This document shows, piece by piece, positions 27,413 to 36,080 of a stretch of DNA of 63,113 nucleotides. The DNA lies in assembly GCF_946481715.1 (NCBI RefSeq), contig NZ_CAMLOV010000007.1:1-63113 (forward strand), read 5' to 3'. The stretch's first letter is position 1; every line of letters starts with the position of its first letter. Under the pieces are notes generated by a model that had not been told where the DNA came from, did not search any database, and worked only from the letters and a program-made list of their open reading frames with translations. Source of the stretch: an uncultured Mucilaginibacter sp. (GTDB taxonomy: Bacteria; Bacteroidota; Bacteroidia; Sphingobacteriales; Sphingobacteriaceae). Both the position numbers and the translations under genes were made by a program.

Positions 27413-28742
27413 TGCTTAATATTTTATGAGACGGCGGAGTATAGGTGTAAACAGGCTCGTCGTAAGTCACAGGTTCCTTTTTATTTTGAAGCACATAACC
27501 TAAGGCTATGTATATCCATAAAGAAGGGTAGGCAAACTCAGGCACTGTAGCCATCATAATTAAATAAACTAAAAACAAACCTGCCTTGTAGCAAATAGAT
27601 AATAGTTTGCCCTGGATATTTAGCCATAAGTTTTTGAGCACAAACGCTGTAAATACCACAATACCTATAAGGCCGTTATTCACTATAATGGTAGAGAAAA
27701 AATCTGTGGAGCGCACGTATCCAAACCCTATTCCAAATGCCTGGCTTAAGGCATTCAGGCTTGCCCAGTAAGCCACGTGATTTGTGAAACCGTTACTCCT
27801 GTCCCTGGCGGATGCGCTACCTTCCAACTTACCGGCAAATACGAAGTTATATATACTATCCAACAGGTGACTAAACACGTCCATTTGCAGCACGAAACAT
27901 ACCACAATAACGCCGATGCCGAGATAATAGAATAATTGGAACTGCCTGCGATAGATAATCCAAAAACCTCCGAACAATATCATACATGCATAGGCTGTAG
28001 TAGAAAAGGTTAAAATAAGGCAGCCCAGTAGTAAAAATTTATCAAAAGTCCTATTCAACCCGAAGCTTAATACCCAAAACGGGAACACCGTAAAAACAAA
28101 CATTGACGGTTCGCCTGTATAACTTTTAAAGCGCATCATGCTGATACCGCCAAGGCTAACCGTTTGGAACAGCGATGCAGATTTTTCGCCTTCGCCGAAG
28201 GTGCGGTTAACCATAAAGTCTCCATTTTGCCCGGTAAGCATATAAAAACAGAACTCATAAAAACCATACAGGCACAACAGACGCAATCCCCAGTAGATGT
28301 AATCGATGATCTTCTCTGTAGAGAAATATTTCACATATGCGTAAATTACAAAGCCAACCAGCAAAGGCAGCGTTTGGGTGAGGTGCGATTTGCGGTAAAA
28401 CGTCTTGGTATAATCGGCATGGTTAATTAATATAAGCGGCTTTATCAGCTTCAAGTTAGTAACAAGGTTAATAAATTGCGAGCAGAAACTCAATATGGTT
28501 ACCACGCATAGGAAATAAAACAAGTCGCGGTAAAACAGGTATTTATTTTCCTTTAACGTAGATAACGGTATAACGAAGAACATTAAGCCCGCCAATACCG
28601 TAATGATAGTGGTACCAGGGATAACCGGAACTACTAAAAAAGCCGTTATGGGAAAAAACAACATCAAAAAGTTAACATAACGGGTAAGAAAGTTACTCGT
28701 TACATTATCTGTTTGCTGCAGGGAGAAATTGTTAGCTATCAT
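27405..28742 (-). CDS. Wzy-like O-antigen/exopolysaccharide polymerase
   Basis: 445-residue polytopic membrane protein with about 10 to 12 hydrophobic helices and a long periplasmic loop in the middle-to-late part (YNFVFAGKLEGSASARDRSNG), typical of Wzy. Sequence identity in this family is low, so the call relies on topology and its position between Wzc- and glycosidase-coding genes. It would join repeat units on the periplasmic side. Confidence 0.82.
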   Translation of the reverse strand: MIANNFSLQQTDNVTSNFLTRYVNFLMLFFPITAFLVVPVIPGTTIITVLAGLMFFVIPLSTLKENKYLFYRDLFYFLCVVTILSFCSQFINLVTNLKLIKPLILINHADYTKTFYRKSHLTQTLPLLVGFVIYAYVKYFSTEKIIDYIYWGLRLLCLYGFYEFCFYMLTGQNGDFMVNRTFGEGEKSASLFQTVSLGGISMMRFKSYTGEPSMFVFTVFPFWVLSFGLNRTFDKFLLLGCLILTFSTTAYACMILFGGFWIIYRRQFQLFYYLGIGVIVVCFVLQMDVFSHLLDSIYNFVFAGKLEGSASARDRSNGFTNHVAYWASLNALSQAFGIGFGYVRSTDFFSTIIVNNGLIGIVVFTAFVLKNLWLNIQGKLLSICYKAGLFLVYLIMMATVPEFAYPSLWIYIALGYVLQNKKEPVTYDEPVYTYTPPSHKILSNA

Positions 28743-28763
28743 AATATTCTGATACTGCCGATC

Positions 28764-31067
28764 TTAATTTACCTTGTCTCCGTAGCCCATGCCATAGCCG
28801 TAGCCCGAGTAAGCCGAGCCCGAAAAATCAACGTCGTTAATAACGAGGTACAAATTCTCAACGTTATCCTTGGTTTTAATATCGTTTAATATCTCCATCT
28901 GGTTTTTGTTGGTATAATTATGCCTGCACACAAAAATTGTCATGTCCACATGTTTTTGAATTACTAACGCGTCGGAAACCAAACCTACAGGTGGGCTGTC
29001 AATCAATACGAAGTCGAATTTTGCGCGCAGGTCGGCAATCAATTCCGGCAATCTGTCGCTTAATAAAAGCTCACTCGCGTTTGCAACAACAGGTCCCGAT
29101 GAGATTACAAAACAGTTTTCGTCAAACTTGCTCGGCCTTATAATTTTATTTAAACTCAAATCTTCCATAACATAATTGGTAAACCCGGCACGTGTTGTGT
29201 CCAAGCCCAAAAAGCCCGATAGACGTGGCTTACGCAAATCTAACTCCACAAGCACAACACTCTTACCGGACATAGCCAAAGTGCTGCCCAGGTTAGATGT
29301 TAGAAAGGTTTTCCCCTCCCCTTCTACGCTGGAGGTAATCATGATAACACTTGATTGGTCGTTATCCAGCAACCCACGCAATTTGGTACGCAGGGTTCTG
29401 AAACTCTCTGTAACCGGAGACCTGGAATTGATATCGACAAGATATTTTCCGGAAGCATTATTGTGTCCTATTTTGCCGATAACCAAAACATCAGTTTGTT
29501 TTTCTATGTCTGCTTCGGAATTAATTTTTCTTGCAAACAAGCTCTTGGAGTTTACGTACCCAAGTGGCACTATAAATCCGAGAAAAAACGACATCACATA
29601 TATTATTGGTTTTATTGGTTTGGCAGGTGTTTTCGTACTTTTTGCATTATCAACAACTCGGGAATATGGCATATCAGCAGCTTTGGCCATTGCTGTTTCC
29701 TCACGTTTCTGCAACAGATAAACATATAATTGTTGTTTTAATTCTTGCTGCCTTGCAAAATCACCCAGTGCGCGTTGCTTACCTGGAACGGCTTTTATGT
29801 TATTATTAACTATACTGTTCTGAGCATTAGATCCCGCGCTTGTCAGCTCTATTTCCCTTGCATAGCTATCAATGCTTTGTAACAAGTTGCGGCGGGCCAG
29901 TTGTATTTGTTGATCGATGTTTTGAATAACCGGGTTGGATTCTGTATAAGACAGTTTACTTTTCTCCCGTTCGTTAATCAGGTTGTTGTATTGCGCAAGG
30001 CCTGTTGCAAACGACGTATTTTGTATACTTAATGAACTTGGTATCACCTCCTTGTTACCCGGATCACTCAGCCGGTTCTTTAGGCTATTGATAATAGATA
30101 GCTGAACTTGCTGCTGCTGATACCTATCTGCGTAAATACTTGCATTGCCCACCAATACTTTAGATTGCTCGTCTATATCAGTAATATTATTGCTACTTCT
30201 AAACGCTTGGTAACTTTTTTCGATCCCACTTAATTCTTCTGCAACCACTGCAATGCGGTTATTTACAAAATTGATTGTACTATCTATATTGCGTTTACGG
30301 TTGGCCAGGTTGTCAGCAAGATACTGGTTCATTAAATTTTGCAATATAGCCTCCCCCTTTTTGGAATTGGGGTAATATAAGGTAAACTCCACCGTGGTAG
30401 TGGCTTTATCGGTAAATTCGGCATCATAGTTATTCAATAAACCTGTAACCGCATCGTCTTCCGACATAATATTCACCGAAAATTCCTGCTTAACTGGCAA
30501 TACGCCTGGCCTTTTTGAAATTTGGATATTATACTGCGGAAGGCTGACTGTTTTACCGAAGGGTACTTTCACATCAATATCCTCATCGCTGTTGGTAATG
30601 TTAAAGGTATTTTCATCCACAACATTTATTACGTATTTGCGCAACTGCAATGAGTCGACTTTGCTTTTAGTGACGTTTACAATAAAAGGTGTTTCTTCGT
30701 ATGCCTCTTTGGCCAGCAACCCACTCTTGAAAAAATATTGAATGTTCAGGTGCATATTTTGCACCACTTCTTTCATCAAATTTCTCGAACGCAATACATC
30801 CCCCTCATTTTTTATATTATCGGTTATATTTAATGCTGATGATGCACCGCCATTAGCGAATTGAGATGAAGCATCGGGCGTTGTTGGGTGTTGTTGAAGC
30901 AATATTGTACTTGTAACCAGGTACTGCTTCGTCGCAAAGGTTACGTACGCATAAGCCAGGCCCAAAAACACCACGAAGCTGATTGCGAACAAATGCCAAT
31001 GCGATTTGATCTGTAAAAGAAAATTACTGATAGTGTTGCCGTTTTCTTTTACCAGGCTAGTTTCCAT
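28764..31067 (-). CDS. Wzc-like polysaccharide co-polymerase and tyrosine autokinase
   Basis: 767 residues. Wzz domain with a membrane helix near 28-50, a long periplasmic part with coiled coils, a second membrane helix near 505-525 and a cytoplasmic BY-kinase domain. Walker A is SSVEGEGKT (579-587), Walker A' LVELDLRKP (606-614) and Walker B FVLIDSPP (686-693). The tail GSAYSGYGYGMGYGDKVN carries a tyrosine cluster at about Y753, Y756, Y758 and Y762, the usual autophosphorylation sites. It controls chain length and couples synthesis to export through the Wza-like protein encoded just upstream. Confidence 0.95.
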   Translation of the reverse strand: METSLVKENGNTISNFLLQIKSHWHLFAISFVVFLGLAYAYVTFATKQYLVTSTILLQQHPTTPDASSQFANGGASSALNITDNIKNEGDVLRSRNLMKEVVQNMHLNIQYFFKSGLLAKEAYEETPFIVNVTKSKVDSLQLRKYVINVVDENTFNITNSDEDIDVKVPFGKTVSLPQYNIQISKRPGVLPVKQEFSVNIMSEDDAVTGLLNNYDAEFTDKATTTVEFTLYYPNSKKGEAILQNLMNQYLADNLANRKRNIDSTINFVNNRIAVVAEELSGIEKSYQAFRSSNNITDIDEQSKVLVGNASIYADRYQQQQVQLSIINSLKNRLSDPGNKEVIPSSLSIQNTSFATGLAQYNNLINEREKSKLSYTESNPVIQNIDQQIQLARRNLLQSIDSYAREIELTSAGSNAQNSIVNNNIKAVPGKQRALGDFARQQELKQQLYVYLLQKREETAMAKAADMPYSRVVDNAKSTKTPAKPIKPIIYVMSFFLGFIVPLGYVNSKSLFARKINSEADIEKQTDVLVIGKIGHNNASGKYLVDINSRSPVTESFRTLRTKLRGLLDNDQSSVIMITSSVEGEGKTFLTSNLGSTLAMSGKSVVLVELDLRKPRLSGFLGLDTTRAGFTNYVMEDLSLNKIIRPSKFDENCFVISSGPVVANASELLLSDRLPELIADLRAKFDFVLIDSPPVGLVSDALVIQKHVDMTIFVCRHNYTNKNQMEILNDIKTKDNVENLYLVINDVDFSGSAYSGYGYGMGYGDKVN

Positions 31068-31112
31068 AAAGATATGTTTATTTGATTTTTTGATAGATAG
31101 TTATTTGCACCG

Positions 31113-31913
31113 TTATAAATATCTTATACCTAATACAATGGCAGTAAATATGGTTGCGCCGGCTGTAATGTATTTGATAAGGTTATTATCATTATTTAAC
31201 ACCTTGGTTTTGTTCGGCTCTACGTAGATTACGTCATTCTGCTTTAGGTAGAAATATGGTGAGTTGAGGGTGGCTTTCTTTGTTAGGTCCAGCTTCACGG
31301 TAACGTTTTTGCCGGCAGCGTCTTTTCTTATCAGTAATACATTCTCCCGCTGGCCGTAAACGGTGAGGTCACCGGCAAAACCAATTGCATCTAATAAGCT
31401 TACTTGCTCATTGGGAACAACATAAGATGCCGGGCGGTTAACTTCTCCTATAACAGTGATCTTAAAGTTAAGGAACCTAACATCTACCACAGGATTTTTA
31501 AAAGATTTAACAGCCTCGGCGGTAATAATCTCGCGGGCTTTTAATGTGGTAAGGCCGCCTAATTTTATTTTGCCTAAAATTGGTACATCTACAAACCCCA
31601 TCTTATCAACCAGGTAGCCTGATACCGGCGTGATCATGCCAGATTGTGGTGTGCCAGCGTTTGAAAAGCCGCCGTTTCGGCTGTTTATGCTATTAGTAGC
31701 CGTTGGGTCTACGGTGTTGATGTTGATAGCCAATATATCGTCTGGCTGTATAAACGTTTCACTATAAGGCGCAATATCAACTTCTTTAGCCTGTGACGAT
31801 ACGGGCAGGTCCTGGAAGTATTTTAGGCGCTTGGTATTGACACAAGAACTAAACACGCATAAGGAAAAAAGAGCAGCAAATAAAACACCTTTCGGCAAAG
31901 AAATATTTTTCAT
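31113..31913 (-). CDS. Wza-like polysaccharide export lipoprotein
   Basis: 266 residues with lipobox FSSC (about Cys24). It has a polysaccharide-export domain (QPDDILAININTVDP), a SLBB-type domain (ITVIGEVNRPASYVVPNEQVSLLDAIGFAGDL) and a C-terminal hydrophobic helix (IKYITAGATIFTAIVLGI), as is common in Bacteroidota Wza relatives. It forms the outer-membrane exit for the polymer. It is the first gene of the main operon; a motif shared with the 38918 operon lies 58 bp before its start. Confidence 0.94.
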   Translation of the reverse strand: MKNISLPKGVLFAALFSLCVFSSCVNTKRLKYFQDLPVSSQAKEVDIAPYSETFIQPDDILAININTVDPTATNSINSRNGGFSNAGTPQSGMITPVSGYLVDKMGFVDVPILGKIKLGGLTTLKAREIITAEAVKSFKNPVVDVRFLNFKITVIGEVNRPASYVVPNEQVSLLDAIGFAGDLTVYGQRENVLLIRKDAAGKNVTVKLDLTKKATLNSPYFYLKQNDVIYVEPNKTKVLNNDNNLIKYITAGATIFTAIVLGIRYL

Positions 31914-31970
31914 GGTGTGAATGTGAGTATTATGTTTTTGAGATGGATGTTTAATTTATAGCCATTGTAC

Positions 31971-31990
31971 AGCTTCGCCACTCCGCTTAC
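31971..31990 (-). promoter_or_regulatory. Leader motif upstream of the Wza operon, shared with the 38918 operon
   Basis: agcttcgccactccgcttac on the plus strand; 16 of 20 positions match the copy at 38955-38974, with the four mismatches all in the centre. In the transcript (minus strand) it lies 58 nt before the Wza start, and adjacent bases form a ccgct/agcgg hairpin. It may be an RNA or DNA target of the NusG-like protein encoded at 39337, but that link is inference. Confidence 0.45.
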
Positions 31991-32172
31991 ATGAGCGGCT
32001 TTGTCAAATAGAATGATTTCAATTATTGCCTGTTATTAATTTTAATCTAATAAGTATCGCTTTAATTATGATCAAATATTGCAATAAAAAGCACTAATAA
32101 TTAGCATTTTGAACTGTTGGTACGTTAATGTAAAATAATGGGAAATATGTGCTACCATGTGTGCACACCTGT

Positions 32173-35100
32173 TTACTGAACGAGCAATTTTGAGTACATA
32201 GCACCTGAATTTGAGCGAACATTTACCATGTATACGCCCCTGCTCAATACCCGGTTAAATGATATTTGCAGCCATGCTGTGCCGTAGGCATCGGTAATAT
32301 ACTTTTTGGTAAGGATAGTTTTACCAAACGTATCAGTAACTGTAACTACGCCTTGCTCATTTTTATTAAAATCTGCCATGCTTAAGTAAAACTGGTTGCC
32401 CGTATTTGGGTTGGGGTAAACCACCAATTTTTTAGTTGTAGCTGCCGAATCGGGTTTATCTAACAATGAGTTATTTTTATTGGCAACCATTACAGTTGGC
32501 GGGGGTGTATTGGTCACCTGGTAAAGTTCCAACGCTGCCAGAGCAACCCTGTTAGCTGTAGGATTAAATTTCACGGTTAACACACCATCGCTTACGGTAG
32601 CAACAAAATCTTTTACTATTGCTCTTCGGTATCCGGCTTCTGTAAATATGTCAAAATTGGTTAATACCTGCTGATTTTCGATATTGACTCCGAATACTCT
32701 TAGCCCAGCGTCGGTCCAGTAATTTTCAACAAAGTGCATTCTTATCAGATAATCACCGTTGGTCAAGGGGACTTCATACCTTGTTTCCGCAAGGTCGGTC
32801 GCAGCAGATAAATAAGTTTGGTATAACGAGTCGATATCTGTGCTGGCTATCGGGCTGGAGGCTACCTGCATATCTAACTTAATAGAGCCTTTGCGGTAGT
32901 TCTTATCGCTTTCCCAAGCTACATTCCCTATCGTAACATTGGCATCGGAGCCACCTTTTATTCGTTTCACTGCATTAACAATGGACGTTGCTGTATTACC
33001 TATACCGTAAAGCGGTATGCGCAATGGCGCTAAAGCGCTATTATAATTCACCACAAGTAGTGCATTCTTAATACCTACTGTAGATGGGGAAAACTTTACA
33101 TTGATAGTCTTTGTGCCTTGCACTCCAACTGTTGTTGTAGCGAGAGTTGGCGTTGAAAACTCGTTAGCATTGGGGCCAGTTATTTTTACGCTTTTGATCT
33201 GGATAGACGGGTCACTTGTGCTATCGGCGTAAGATATACCATTGTTTTTCAAAGTAACCGCGATGGTTTTGTTGCTGCCCGTTATTGTTGGGTCAAAAGT
33301 GAATGCTGTATTTGGCAGCGATATCAGTTCAGAATAGTTGACCGTTCCGGAATCGGGCCTCATGTTTTCAATATAATAGATGTTATCCTGGTAATCGTAA
33401 TTAGTATATGATGTGCCCAGGTAATCTCCATTTAAAAAATAAGCGTTAGGAATGATGTTACCTGCTGCATCCAGAGCTTTAAGCACCCTGATGCCTATTA
33501 ATCCGTTAACGTTTTGGGTACGGTCTGTAGAAGACGTGCCAACACGGAAACCAAATTCGGTTGTTGGGCTGAAGGTCCCCCGTGCAAGGTTTGTAGTTGA
33601 ACCTATGAGCCTCGGCATTATCGATTGCCCGTCCAATGGATTATGTGTAAATATATTGAGGTTGGAGGCAGAGCCTTTGTTAAAGTATTTAATCGACTCT
33701 GTTGCAGAACAGCAGCCGTGATATGCAGCCAGCTGCGTAATGGTTACAGGTTTTGAAGCATCCGCCCTCACAAAATAATCAGCGTTAATTTCGCTGGAAC
33801 CGCTAACTCTCGTTGTGCCGTCTACGTTGCCGTCATTTTGAGCGTAACCTACTATCGTACCAAAGCCAAATGCATTAATTAATTGTTGGGCGTAAGGTTC
33901 GTTGGTGCTTTCACCCTCTTTTTGCCAAATGCCGCATAGCACCACCTTTTTAACCGGTGCGATACTATCTGTGCTACTTATCGTTAGTGTGTCGTTAAGG
34001 ACTTTTAACCTTGTTCCGGCATCTTTAGCAACAAATTGAATAGTAACGTCCATGAAATTGCCTGACGTTATCGAAAAAGGCACTGTTGCCAGAGTATCGG
34101 TATTTACCGACACAATTTTCCAAGCAGTCGGGTTTGATAGCTTAAGGTTACTTACCTTTAGTTTACCTGTACCCTTGTTATTTATACGTAGTTTAACCCT
34201 ATCGTGGTTAGCATTATATGGCGTGGTATCGGGGCTGGTACGCCTCCACGGTGTTTGTATTAATGAAAATACCAGGCGTTCGTTTGACGGGAAGGCATCC
34301 AGGTTTTTTAACGACATATAGGCACCCGAACTTGATTGAGCAATTACGCTAAAACTATAAGTATTGGTAGCTGTATTGCCGTTACCATCAGTAGCTTTAA
34401 CAGCTAATTGATAGCTGCCGGCCGTGCCTAATATAAACGGTGCTTTGTAATCAATAAAACTACCGGAGTTGATGGCGTATTGTAAGGATGCTAATCCCGA
34501 TCCACCTGGATCTGTGCTCGATAGAAACACTTGCACCTCGTCGTCATATGCCCCTGGTGATCTTAAAATACCTACGAGCCTTGCGGTAGCAGTTGGAGCT
34601 GTATTGTCTGTTACCGGCGTTACCGGCGCAAACGTAATGTAGTTCATTTTCGAATTGACGCCACCAGTGGCATCAACTGTTAACTTACCATCGGTTACCT
34701 GCACAACTGCTGTGGCTGTTCTGAACTTATTAGCTGACGTTTGACTAAAATCTGCAATAGCAGGCAAGCTTTCAATATTTATCTGGTTGTTACTATCAAA
34801 ATAGCTAAAATCACCGGCGCTAACCGTAACACGGTACACCCCGTTTGTTACGGCATACTCCCAGTTGCCGGGCACTTGCGGGCTGGTTGTTGCCTGCATT
34901 TGTACCAGGCTGAGTTGTTTAATATCGCCGGTACCCGTTCTCAGGCGCATATTAGCCTGCAGATCAACCGGCTGTTTTGTATTAGGGTTTATCCACCCGA
35001 ATTTCCGCGTTGCATCATAAGGCAAGCCGGTATCAGCCATGTAGCCAGCGGGAGTTGTAGTAGCAGCTGTTTGAAAATTAATATTTACATTTTGAGTTGG

Positions 35101-36042
35101 CAGCACAACAGGCACGGCTATAGAAGTTACCCCGAAATCGTCAAAAGTGTAGGTAACTGCCGCGGTACCGTTACGATAAGAAGCATAAATTGCTGCGTAA
35201 GCATCTATATTTGTGACACCCATATCCGCAACACTTATAGAAGCAGTTGGATATGAAGCCCCTACATTTACAAATGTAGAGCTATCTGTAGAGTAAAAAC
35301 CCTCTACGGTGTTATTTACAGAATCAATTACGATACGCAAACTCACTGTTTGGCTGCTTAAGCCGCTAATAACAGCAGTAACCCGCTGATCAGGATTACT
35401 GGTACCAGCGGCAGTTGAAGATACATCGTTTAATTCTTTTCTCAGTTCTACCTTATTGCCGGCAATGGTTAATTTGACAAACGTTTTATCATTTAAACCG
35501 AACCAAATTCCCGCCTGTTGCGATTGCGTGCCATTATAAGGAGTAACTATTTTAGCGTCGATTTGCAGTTTTTTAACAGGCGCAACCTTTATGCCCAATA
35601 CATTGATCTGGTTATTATTAGTCAGATAGTCTATACCCTTATTGGCAACTAATTGTAAGCGCCCCCCGGTCAACGTAATTTTAGATGGCTCGTACCCAGG
35701 CACGGCATTGTATGTACGGGCACCATCAGCCGATAACCGGGTGCCCGAATACGTGTTTATCGTAGTAAATCCAGTTCCCTGGCCCGTTTTATCATTTATT
35801 GTGCCGACTGCTGCAGCATTAAAATTCAGGCTATATGGCAAAGAAACTTTTATGACATTACAATCAAGGGTGCTAACCGGGCTGCAAGTATCCACAATTA
35901 TGTCTGCAATGTTACGTAACACCATGCTTTTTGCGCCGGGCACAGTTTTGCCAACTGCAATATTGCCAACTATAAACAGTAATAGCGTTAAAAAAACATT
36001 GGCGAAGCCAAATGAACCGGTTTTGTACTTTTTCCCTATCAT
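32173..36042 (-). CDS. Giant secreted protein with lectin-like, malectin-like and T9SS type A sorting domains
   Basis: 1289 residues. After a signal peptide come a concanavalin-like repeat (about 50-305; two copies of it also occur in 45529), a malectin-like domain (310-480), an Ig-like domain, and a module of about 320 residues with YHGCC and NYDYQDNIYYIENM that is shared with the membrane protein at 42011. An ASH/HYDIN-like Ig domain, a second malectin domain and a C-terminal type IX secretion domain (VVYPNPNTGNQFYLS to SKLLVQ) follow. It should be exported across the outer membrane and anchored to, or released from, the cell surface. Second gene of an operon with 36081 (38-bp gap). A polysaccharide-binding role is inferred. 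Confidence 0.85.
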   Translation of the reverse strand: MIGKKYKTGSFGFANVFLTLLLFIVGNIAVGKTVPGAKSMVLRNIADIIVDTCSPVSTLDCNVIKVSLPYSLNFNAAAVGTINDKTGQGTGFTTINTYSGTRLSADGARTYNAVPGYEPSKITLTGGRLQLVANKGIDYLTNNNQINVLGIKVAPVKKLQIDAKIVTPYNGTQSQQAGIWFGLNDKTFVKLTIAGNKVELRKELNDVSSTAAGTSNPDQRVTAVISGLSSQTVSLRIVIDSVNNTVEGFYSTDSSTFVNVGASYPTASISVADMGVTNIDAYAAIYASYRNGTAAVTYTFDDFGVTSIAVPVVLPTQNVNINFQTAATTTPAGYMADTGLPYDATRKFGWINPNTKQPVDLQANMRLRTGTGDIKQLSLVQMQATTSPQVPGNWEYAVTNGVYRVTVSAGDFSYFDSNNQINIESLPAIADFSQTSANKFRTATAVVQVTDGKLTVDATGGVNSKMNYITFAPVTPVTDNTAPTATARLVGILRSPGAYDDEVQVFLSSTDPGGSGLASLQYAINSGSFIDYKAPFILGTAGSYQLAVKATDGNGNTATNTYSFSVIAQSSSGAYMSLKNLDAFPSNERLVFSLIQTPWRRTSPDTTPYNANHDRVKLRINNKGTGKLKVSNLKLSNPTAWKIVSVNTDTLATVPFSITSGNFMDVTIQFVAKDAGTRLKVLNDTLTISSTDSIAPVKKVVLCGIWQKEGESTNEPYAQQLINAFGFGTIVGYAQNDGNVDGTTRVSGSSEINADYFVRADASKPVTITQLAAYHGCCSATESIKYFNKGSASNLNIFTHNPLDGQSIMPRLIGSTTNLARGTFSPTTEFGFRVGTSSTDRTQNVNGLIGIRVLKALDAAGNIIPNAYFLNGDYLGTSYTNYDYQDNIYYIENMRPDSGTVNYSELISLPNTAFTFDPTITGSNKTIAVTLKNNGISYADSTSDPSIQIKSVKITGPNANEFSTPTLATTTVGVQGTKTINVKFSPSTVGIKNALLVVNYNSALAPLRIPLYGIGNTATSIVNAVKRIKGGSDANVTIGNVAWESDKNYRKGSIKLDMQVASSPIASTDIDSLYQTYLSAATDLAETRYEVPLTNGDYLIRMHFVENYWTDAGLRVFGVNIENQQVLTNFDIFTEAGYRRAIVKDFVATVSDGVLTVKFNPTANRVALAALELYQVTNTPPPTVMVANKNNSLLDKPDSAATTKKLVVYPNPNTGNQFYLSMADFNKNEQGVVTVTDTFGKTILTKKYITDAYGTAWLQISFNRVLSRGVYMVNVRSNSGAMYSKLLVQ

Positions 36043-36080
36043 ATTAAATTATTTAAGCAATGGATGAGGCAGGCGGTTGC

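Noticed and set aside
29355..29729. Long plus-strand frames inside the Wzc-like gene and similar frames in other large genes
   Set aside because: They are shadows of clear coding regions on the opposite strand.
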